From Dehalococcoidia bacterium (GTDB taxonomy: Bacteria; Chloroflexota; Dehalococcoidia; Dehalococcoidales; Fen-1064), in the NCBI GenBank assembly GCA_003153075.1, contig PMBW01000220.1:1-5214 (forward strand): a stretch of 5,214 bases of DNA, read 5' to 3'. The position numbers and the translations under genes are program-made. This document shows positions 1 through 4,879 of this stretch, piece by piece. The notes under the pieces were generated by a model that was given only the letters and a program-made list of their open reading frames with translations, did no database searches and had not been told where the DNA came from. How positions within the stretch are numbered: the stretch's first letter is position 1; each line of letters begins with the position of its first letter.

Positions 1-209
1 TCATAAGTTTCAGCAAACCAAGTCCCCCGAGAAGCTTTGATTTTATCAAAAAGCCAGCTATAATGAGAACGAGTCTTTACAGACAACCGTACTTTAACAG
101 CCAAAATACGGGTACGCAAATCATCAACAGTAATTGTTTGTAACCGCTTGTTTTCCCGCCTAACTTCATTACGCACAAGGTCAACAATATCAATTTTCTC
201 ATTTTCCAT
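1..209 (-). CDS. Hypothetical protein, N-terminal 69 residues, C-terminus outside the window
   Basis: The reading frame is open from an ATG at 209-207 down to the window edge: 69 codons without a stop, so the gene continues to the left. A GGAG sits 11 nt upstream of the ATG. The visible protein begins MENEKIDIVDLVRNEVRREN and is highly charged and probably helical, with no signal peptide, membrane segment or motif that I recognise. A basic patch (VKVRLSVKTRSHYSW) follows the acidic start. Its start lies about 50 bases from a tRNA-Val 3' fragment that looks like an attachment site, so I infer it is the outermost gene of an integrated element and not a host gene. The base composition appears more AT-rich than the genes to the right, which fits but does not prove that. 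It could be a small regulator or an excision-type protein, but nothing in the sequence shows this. Confidence 0.6.
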   Translation of the reverse strand, partial: MENEKIDIVDLVRNEVRRENKRLQTITVDDLRTRILAVKVRLSVKTRSHYSWLFDKIKASRGTWFAETY

Positions 210-227
210 AATCTTTTAATCTCCAAT

Positions 228-243
228 GTACCAATCAAGGTAC
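228..243. repeat. Short inverted repeat beside the tRNA fragment
   Basis: GTACC (228-232) and GGTAC (239-243) are perfect 5-bp arms around the 6-base loop AATCAA. The repeat lies between the start of the leftmost gene and the tRNA fragment. It could be an operator for that gene or a recombinase or accessory protein site, but such short arms also occur by chance. Confidence 0.3.
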
Positions 244-257
244 CTATTTAACAATTA

Positions 258-300
258 TACACGCAGAAGGTCAGAGGTTCGAGCCCTCTACTACCCACCA
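258..300 (+). tRNA. 3' fragment of tRNA-Val(UAC), probable attachment site
   Basis: The stretch reads as tRNA positions 34 to 76 without any gap. The anticodon TAC is at 258-260, the 3' anticodon stem at 263-267 and the variable loop AGGTC at 268-272. The T-arm is AGAGG-TTCGAGC-CCTCT (273-289), the 3' acceptor strand ACTACCC is at 290-296, and discriminator A plus CCA is at 297-300. The 5' half is absent: the expected acceptor GGGTAGT and a D-arm do not occur in the preceding 60 bases. It is therefore not a functional tRNA gene by itself. A tRNA 3' end that starts sharply in the anticodon loop is what remains at the far side of an element integrated by a tyrosine recombinase. The intact tRNA would lie at the other end, to the left of this window. 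Confidence 0.85.
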
Positions 301-499
301 TCAAACCCCGCTCCACCTTACCCCACCCAAATTCCAAATAACAAGCACCAAAAACCAAACAAATCCTAAAATTCAAACCAGGGTTGGCGGTTTTTATGTT
401 TCGCAAGACATGTCGATCAGCTGATTTCGGAATCTTTGGGCAGGACAATACGTTTATGGTCCGGGCCGGTGACTTTGGTAGTATAAGGCTAAGGTATCT

Positions 500-534
500 G
501 TGATTGCGGCCTTTGAAAATATTACTGCGATCAC
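500..534 (+). repeat. Imperfect 10-bp inverted repeat (potential RNA hairpin)
   Basis: GTGATTGCGG (500-509) and CTGCGATCAC (525-534) can form a 10-bp stem around a 15-base loop. The two imperfect positions are G-U pairs in a plus-strand transcript. In a minus-strand transcript they would be A-C mismatches, so any RNA hairpin would be on the plus strand. There is no T-run after it, so it is not an intrinsic terminator. As DNA it could be a protein-binding site. Confidence 0.4.
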
Positions 535-602
535 CAATGTGCTCAATCTTTGCTACCGAACTTCCTGATGATACAAAAAAGCGAGAAAACCAACCTTATC
601 CG

Positions 603-626
603 GCAAATCCCCATTCCACGATTTGC
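603..626 (-). terminator. Hairpin downstream of the left amidohydrolase, possible weak terminator
   Basis: GCAAATC (603-609) and GATTTGC (620-626) form a perfect 7-bp stem with a 10-base loop, starting 16 bases beyond the stop codon of the minus-strand amidohydrolase. The stem is AT-rich. The nearest good T-run on the minus strand (T6, opposite 575-580) is about 22 bases further on, so this is not a classical intrinsic terminator. It may help 3'-end formation or protect the mRNA. Confidence 0.3.
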
Positions 627-641
627 TTAGCATCTACCTTT

Positions 642-1451
642 TTAGGGGATCTTTTTATCAACTTCCTGGAATTTAAATAAAGAAAGTGCGGTTTTACCGA
701 AAATCCATTCCTTGTCGTTTTCCGGACAGAAAGAGGTCAGGTATTCGTCAAGATACCGGAGGGTGTTCCCGTACCCCTCGTGGCGGCTGGAAGGGGGATA
801 GTTGCTGCCCCACATCATGCGTGACGGGCCAAATGCGCGATAAGCCATCTGAATGAAAGGCTGCACATTCTCAAAGGGGAAGGGCTGGCGGAAAGGGAAA
901 GACCGCTCGCAGAATTCGCCCAGGCCGCCAACTTTAATGTAGATATTTGGATAATCGGACAAAGCGAGAATTTTCCGGTAAATTGGGTACGGCGGCTGTT
1001 CATCACGTGGTGTGCTTCCAAGGTGTTCAATTATAATGGGCGCCTCCGGTACAGCCTGTACCAACTTCCTGAACTCATCGGAGACAAACTCTGACCCTTT
1101 TCCCAGGCATGTAACCGGGAGGTCCAGTTCAGCACACGTGCGCCAGATGGCAAGCGGGTCCTTGCCGGGAGAGCGGGTTGTTGCTGTGAGACGAAGCCCC
1201 TCAACACCTTCTTTAACCCATTGTCTCAGAATTTCGGATGCATCCGCACGCTCTGTATCTACCTCTGCTATGGCAGATAAACGTCCCGGAAAATGTTGAG
1301 CAAGCTCGATAAGATAGCGATTATTAAATTGATTGTCGTATTGAAATACCGCAGCCTTATCCACCCGGTTCATGTTCATTTGCCACAGGAGAATATCAAT
1401 AGGTTCAAACCAGTAAGGTGAGGTATGAACATGTGTGTCAACAATGATCAT
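642..1451 (-). CDS. Amidohydrolase-2 family protein (copy A)
   Basis: A complete 269-residue TIM-barrel hydrolase of the amidohydrolase 2 type (PF04909-like). The start is fixed by GGAG six bases before the ATG and by the HxH motif at residues 7-9 (VDTHVH), which must sit on the first strand. Other family landmarks are WVKEGVEGLRL near 78-88, the IIIEHLG strand with His143, RMMWGSNYP at 211-219 and a C-terminal IFGKTALSLFKF helix near 250-261. The protein has no signal peptide, so it should be cytoplasmic. Relatives hydrolyse lactones or amides or decarboxylate ring-derived acids; the substrate cannot be read here. Where many relatives have the catalytic or metal-binding Asp (GSDxP) this protein has Asn217, and the strand-5 region (PVTCLGK) shows no His. 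It is transcribed away from the binding-protein gene and is about 68% identical to copy B at 3953-4759. Confidence 0.9.
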   Translation of the reverse strand: MIIVDTHVHTSPYWFEPIDILLWQMNMNRVDKAAVFQYDNQFNNRYLIELAQHFPGRLSAIAEVDTERADASEILRQWVKEGVEGLRLTATTRSPGKDPLAIWRTCAELDLPVTCLGKGSEFVSDEFRKLVQAVPEAPIIIEHLGSTPRDEQPPYPIYRKILALSDYPNIYIKVGGLGEFCERSFPFRQPFPFENVQPFIQMAYRAFGPSRMMWGSNYPPSSRHEGYGNTLRYLDEYLTSFCPENDKEWIFGKTALSLFKFQEVDKKIP

Positions 1452-1553
1452 ATCGAACTCCCTGCTCCTGCGTAAAATTTATTCGCTCCGAAAGAAGATA
1501 AAGCAAAGAACAGTATCTTAAGGCATCTGTTTTTAATCGCTTTTTCGATGATA

Positions 1554-1582
1554 TTGACAAAATCTAGTACTAATGGTATAGT
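1554..1582 (+). promoter_or_regulatory. Sigma-70-type promoter for the solute-binding protein gene
   Basis: TTGACA (1554-1559), a perfect -35 box, is followed after exactly 17 bases by TATAGT (1577-1582), which matches the -10 consensus at five of six positions. Transcription would start near 1589. The -10 box lies inside a perfect palindrome, TGGTA-TAG-TACCA (1574-1586), and TAGTAC occurs twice, 14 bases apart (1565-1570 and 1579-1584), which could be part of a repressor site. It is the best promoter match I found by eye in the window. Confidence 0.6.
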
Positions 1583-1596
1583 ACCACTTAATTTAT

Positions 1597-1617
1597 TGAT
1601 ATTCAATACGAATATCA
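1597..1617. promoter_or_regulatory. Operator candidate, 8-bp inverted repeat
   Basis: TGATATTC (1597-1604) and GAATATCA (1610-1617) are perfect 8-bp arms around the 5-base centre AATAC. The site spans about +8 to +28 relative to the predicted transcription start, a usual place for a repressor to block transcription. Its symmetry suits a dimeric helix-turn-helix regulator. No regulator gene lies in the window, so the partner is unknown. Confidence 0.45.
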
Positions 1618-1620
1618 TAA

Positions 1621-1760
1621 TGTAAACCAATTGAAGAAACCAATGAATGTGTCGTTGAATGGGGGTTTATTACAGGCATAGGTTGCGCATCCCGCCATTT
1701 ATTAAAAAGGTAGATGAGCCAAGGCTGGCCTTGTGGTCGGGTTCAAAGCAGGTCCAGCCT
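1621..1760 (+). promoter_or_regulatory. Possible structured 5' leader of the binding-protein mRNA
   Basis: The leader can form a bulged outer stem between TGTAAACC (1621-1628) and GGTTTATTACA (1664-1674). It encloses a small hairpin, CAATG (1641-1645) with CGTTG (1653-1657). Further on, CAAGGC-TG-GCCTTG (1720-1733) is a tight hairpin, while AGGCTGG (1722-1728) can instead pair with CCAGCCT (1754-1760). The last two structures exclude each other. I do not recognise a known riboswitch class or a T-box motif, and there is no obvious T-run, so a switch is only inferred. Confidence 0.3.
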
Positions 1761-1846
1761 CTTCTTAAGGAATTACACATTAGTATATGCCCTATCAGGT
1801 AACAGCCGGATTGCAAGCAGTTCGTTATTAAGAATAGGAGGTCCTG

Positions 1847-3721
1847 ATGAAAAAATCAGCTGCACTGGTACTATTATTATGTTTGATCGTTATTTCGATG
1901 ATCATGGTTTCTTGCGGTACAACGATTTCGAATACCTCGACGGTGCCAACAAAGACAACAACTACGTCTCTCCCCTCAACCTCCACGACTTTGCCCAAAA
2001 CAACGGTTTCGACTGTTTCAACAACCACACCTGCTGCCACAACATCAGGTAACTGGTGGGATAAACTTGGGAAACCGCAATATGGCGGCGATATGGTTAT
2101 TTCAATACCACAAAATATTGGTTGTTTTGACAGCGTTGCGGTGACAAACGCAGGGCTATCAGTACAAAATCTCTGGTGCGAAAGACTGACTGCAGACAAC
2201 TGGACAACAGACCCGGCAGAATACAAATATATCACCAATTTCCGTCCTAATGCCTACGTAAAAGGGCTGCTGGCGGAAAAATGGGAGTTTACCGATTCAA
2301 CTACATACGTTCTCTACCTGCATCAAGGGGTCCGCTGGCAAGACATCCCACCCGTTAGCGGCCGTGAATTCACTGCTGCCGACGTAGTGTATAACTACCA
2401 TCGTATGGTGGGCGGGGGTGACGGCTTCGCCAAACCGACACCATATTATGCGACAGTGGCAGTATTTCAATCGCTGTTATCGGTAGCAGCTACCGATAAA
2501 TATACCGTCGTCTTCAAATGGAGCCTGAATAACCCTGAGTTTGTCGCAGAAACGATGCAAGGGCTTGGCAGCGATGCCACAATGGTAGCGCCGGAGGCAA
2601 TCAAGCTCTGGGGTGATGTGAATGACTGGCATCATGCGATAGGCACCGGAGCATTTATTTTAACGGATTTTGTTTCGGGTAGTTCGATGACACTGACCAG
2701 GAACCCAAATTATTGGGGACATGATGAACGTTATCCCGTTAACCAGCTTCCCTACGCTGATAAACTCAAACTTCTTATTATCCCGGATAGCTCCACCGCC
2801 CTGGCAGCTTTGCGCACTGGTAAGATCGCCGGTATGGATAATATTTCTCTTCAAACCGCTCAAGCAGTACAGAAAACGAACCCTGAAATACTGCAAACAC
2901 AATATCCGGCTACCCAGGCTTGTACGATCGATCCGAGAAATGATGTCAAACCTTTTACCGATATTAATGTAAGAAAAGCGCTGCAAATGGCAATAGATCT
3001 ACCTACCATCGCCAAGACTTTCTATGGCGGCAATGCCGAACCCTATCCTTCCACGTTAACATCAAAATACATGACCGGGTTTGGCTGGCCGTATGATCAA
3101 TGGCCGCAAAACTTGAAGGACGAGTATGCGTATAATCCCGCATTGGCAAAAAAATTACTGTCCGATGCCGGTTACCCAAGCGGCTTCAAAACTGATGTAG
3201 TAGCTCAGATGTCCGCGGCGGATATGGATCTGATGCAAATAATCAAGTCCTATTGGTCTGCAATTGGTGTTGATCTGGAGATCAGGCCGATGGAATCCGC
3301 GGCCTGGACATCTTTTGTCCGCACCACAATGAAGCACGATCAGTTAGTTGCGTCAAATGGGTGCCTCGGTCTATGCACTGAGCCAACCAGACAGTTACAA
3401 CGGTTTATGACCGGCCAGGGAATCAACTGGTTCCACGTTAGCGACCCGGTTTATGATGCCTTCTTTACCAAGGCTTCGGCAGCTACCAACCTCGATGACT
3501 TTAAAAAGACACTGATAGCATGTAACCAGTATGTGGCACAACAGCACTACACAATATCCCTTATTACACCGAACCTCTTTGCCCTCTATCAGCCCTGGTT
3601 CAAGGGTTACAGCGGTCAAAACTTCTCGATAACCGGAGCAGGCGCCGGACCGGCGCTCCTCGGCTTTTACGCGCCGCGGTTCTGGATCGACCAGAATTTG
3701 AAAAAATCCATGGGACAATAA
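1847..3721 (+). CDS. ABC transporter solute-binding lipoprotein, family 5 (peptide/nickel/opine type)
   Basis: A complete 624-residue lipoprotein. AGGAGG at 1836-1841, five bases before the ATG, fixes the start. The signal peptide has KK at 2-3, a hydrophobic core and a lipobox ending in Cys23 (MVSC). A Thr/Ser-rich linker follows to about residue 68, then NWWDKLGKPQYGG (69-81) leads into an SBP_bac_5 fold. Family landmarks are LLAEKWEF near 141-148, GVRWQD...REFTAADVVYNY (161-184), RNPNYWG near 285-291, ALRTGKIAG near 320-330 and VRKALQMAID near 375-384. Members bind di- and oligopeptides, nickel complexes, opines or sugars and deliver them to a membrane permease. No permease or ATPase gene lies in the window, so it must use components encoded elsewhere or act as a stand-alone receptor. 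It sits between two amidohydrolase paralogs, suggesting their substrate and its ligand are related; this is inference. Confidence 0.93.
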   Translation: MKKSAALVLLLCLIVISMIMVSCGTTISNTSTVPTKTTTTSLPSTSTTLPKTTVSTVSTTTPAATTSGNWWDKLGKPQYGGDMVISIPQNIGCFDSVAVTNAGLSVQNLWCERLTADNWTTDPAEYKYITNFRPNAYVKGLLAEKWEFTDSTTYVLYLHQGVRWQDIPPVSGREFTAADVVYNYHRMVGGGDGFAKPTPYYATVAVFQSLLSVAATDKYTVVFKWSLNNPEFVAETMQGLGSDATMVAPEAIKLWGDVNDWHHAIGTGAFILTDFVSGSSMTLTRNPNYWGHDERYPVNQLPYADKLKLLIIPDSSTALAALRTGKIAGMDNISLQTAQAVQKTNPEILQTQYPATQACTIDPRNDVKPFTDINVRKALQMAIDLPTIAKTFYGGNAEPYPSTLTSKYMTGFGWPYDQWPQNLKDEYAYNPALAKKLLSDAGYPSGFKTDVVAQMSAADMDLMQIIKSYWSAIGVDLEIRPMESAAWTSFVRTTMKHDQLVASNGCLGLCTEPTRQLQRFMTGQGINWFHVSDPVYDAFFTKASAATNLDDFKKTLIACNQYVAQQHYTISLITPNLFALYQPWFKGYSGQNFSITGAGAGPALLGFYAPRFWIDQNLKKSMGQ

Positions 3722-3828
3722 AACAGCGCCTTTTCGGAAAATAGAGTCTTGAATGGAATATTATAGAGCGCCTGAGTAACAAAACAGGAGTCATTGAAAA
3801 TAATTGCTGTTTCAAAATAATAGATGGT

Positions 3829-3860
3829 ACCTGCACGTAAGTGGATTTGCGGGTGTTTTT
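3829..3860 (+). terminator. Intrinsic terminator candidate after the binding-protein gene
   Basis: ACCTGCA (3829-3835) pairs with TGCGGGT (3848-3854), with one G-U pair, around a 12-base loop. TTTTT follows at 3856-3860. Further G-U pairs could lengthen the stem at its base. It lies 108 bases past the stop codon of the lipoprotein gene and 92 bases before the next start codon, so it would separate the two transcripts at least partly. The large loop makes it only moderately convincing. Confidence 0.4.
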
Positions 3861-3952
3861 ATCTGTGGTCTGGAGATCTTCAGATACACAATAATGTGAA
3901 AAATATTGACCTGTACTGTTGAAAGAATAGCAATTACGCTAAAGGCTTCGTT

Positions 3953-4759
3953 ATGATTGTTGTCGATTCGCATGTTCATACATCTCCATACTGGTTCGAA
4001 CCTGTTGAAATTCTGTTAGCGCAGATGAACAGTAACGGGGTAGATAAGGCTGTTCTTGTCCAAATGGAAGGACAAACCGATAACAATTACATCATAGAAT
4101 GTACACGCCGGTTTCCGGGCCGTTTTTGCCCGGTAGCGCAAATTGACACGCAGAGCTTGAATGCTGCGGAAACCCTGAGAAAATGGGTAAAAGAAGGCAT
4201 TGAGGGCATCCGCCTGCCCGCAACCACACGCTCTCCCGGGGATGATCCACTGGCCATCTGGCGCACTTGTGCAGAATTGAGTCTCCCGGTTACCTGTCTG
4301 GGGAAAAGCACCGAATTTGCCTCCGATGAATTCCGGAAGTTGATCACGGCTTTTCCGGATTTGCCAATTATCATTGAGCGCTTAGGCAGTGTATCCCGGA
4401 ACGAACCGCCTCCTTACGCAACCTACCAGAGAATATTAGATCTGGCAAATTACCCGAATATCTACATTAAAGCGGGTGGTTTGGGTGAGTTCTGCGACCG
4501 GCCTGCTCCCGGCGTGCCATTCCCCTTCGAAAATATGCCTCCCTTCGTCCGCATGGCTTACAATGCTTTTAGCCCGTCACGCATGATGTGGGGAAGCAAC
4601 TATCCCGCCTGCTATAGCCATGAAGGTTACGGAAATACGCTCCATTATCTTGACCGGTACCTTACCATTTTCTGTTCAGCAGAGGACAAGGAATGGATTT
4701 TCGGTAAAACTGCTCTCTCTTTATTTAAATTTCCGAAAGGTGATAAAAATATCTCTTAA
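3953..4759 (+). CDS. Amidohydrolase-2 family protein (copy B)
   Basis: A complete 268-residue paralog of the minus-strand amidohydrolase, about 182 of 269 aligned positions identical by eye count. It keeps the strand-1 HxH at residues 7-9 (VDSHVH), WVKEGIEGIRL, the YPNIYIK and GGLGEFC segments, RMMWGSNYP (Asn216) and the C-terminal IFGKTALSLFKF. The start is set by this motif spacing; the ribosome site is weak (AAAGG at 3941-3945, seven bases upstream). At residue 143 the codon is CGC (Arg) where copy A has CAC (His). In this superfamily that strand position usually carries a His in the active site, so the chemistry or specificity may have shifted. The protein should be cytoplasmic. It follows the binding-protein gene after 231 bases with a possible terminator between, and may be cotranscribed with the CapA-like gene 120 bases downstream. 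The substrate is unknown. Confidence 0.9.
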   Translation: MIVVDSHVHTSPYWFEPVEILLAQMNSNGVDKAVLVQMEGQTDNNYIIECTRRFPGRFCPVAQIDTQSLNAAETLRKWVKEGIEGIRLPATTRSPGDDPLAIWRTCAELSLPVTCLGKSTEFASDEFRKLITAFPDLPIIIERLGSVSRNEPPPYATYQRILDLANYPNIYIKAGGLGEFCDRPAPGVPFPFENMPPFVRMAYNAFSPSRMMWGSNYPACYSHEGYGNTLHYLDRYLTIFCSAEDKEWIFGKTALSLFKFPKGDKNIS

Positions 4760-4879
4760 TATCCTTCAGATGAATTCCATAATGTGCGGTACCAGGTAAA
4801 ATGAGAAGGAATCAATAAATCCGGCGACAATATCAGAAGAAGATAAACATAAAAAATCTGGATTCGGAGGTAATAAGAC

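Larger units (their letters stand above)
301..641. other. Intergenic region without a supportable gene
   Basis: Between the tRNA fragment and the stop codon of the left amidohydrolase I find no frame with both a convincing start and protein-like content. The first part (301 to about 378) is an A/C-rich tract with only two G residues on the plus strand and loosely repeated units resembling AAATTCCAAATAAC. The rest is mixed sequence containing an imperfect inverted repeat at 500-534 and a hairpin at 603-626. If the tRNA fragment is an attachment site, this is host DNA that originally followed the tRNA-Val gene. Confidence 0.6.
1452..1846. promoter_or_regulatory. Divergent intergenic region and leader of the binding-protein gene
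   Basis: These 395 bases separate the left amidohydrolase from the solute-binding lipoprotein gene, which are transcribed in opposite directions. It contains a strong plus-strand promoter (1554-1582), a palindrome on its -10 box, an 8-bp-arm inverted repeat just downstream, and a predicted untranslated leader of about 260 nt with several possible stems. For the minus-strand gene only weak promoter candidates are visible. One is TTGTCA opposite 1555-1560, overlapping the plus-strand -35 box, with an AT-rich -10 near 1532-1538. The two genes may share regulation. Confidence 0.6.

Noticed and set aside
248..448. Minus-strand 66-residue reading frame ending GSRGLEPLTFCVYNC
   Set aside because: Its C-terminal part is the reverse complement of the tRNA-Val fragment and the A/C-rich tract. 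RGLEP-type tails are a well-known artefact of translating antisense to tRNA T-arms.
396..503. Plus-strand 35-codon reading frame starting at an ATG at 396
   Set aside because: Short, no good ribosome site, starts at the edge of the low-complexity tract and matches no family that I recognise.
1012..1299. Plus-strand 95-residue frame antisense to amidohydrolase A, with a similar 95-residue frame antisense to copy B at 4087-4374
   Set aside because: The resemblance of the two frames follows from conservation of the sense proteins in the same region; there is no independent coding or ribosome-site evidence.
1448..1630. Minus-strand 60-residue frame just upstream of amidohydrolase A
   Set aside because: It would start at TTG and runs across the promoter and palindromes. 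Its composition is that of translated AT-rich non-coding DNA.
1714..2052. Plus-strand 112-residue frame overlapping the lipoprotein start
   Set aside because: It overlaps most of the lipoprotein signal peptide and linker in another frame. The lipoprotein has the strong ribosome site and recognisable protein features.
3600..3836. Minus-strand 78-residue frame over the end of the binding-protein gene and the following gap
   Set aside because: Mostly antisense to the conserved C-terminus of the binding protein, with no recognisable protein features.
3906..3934. Possible promoter before amidohydrolase B (TTGACC at 3906-3911)
   Set aside because: No acceptable -10 box at 16-18 bases spacing; only the -35-like hexamer is convincing.
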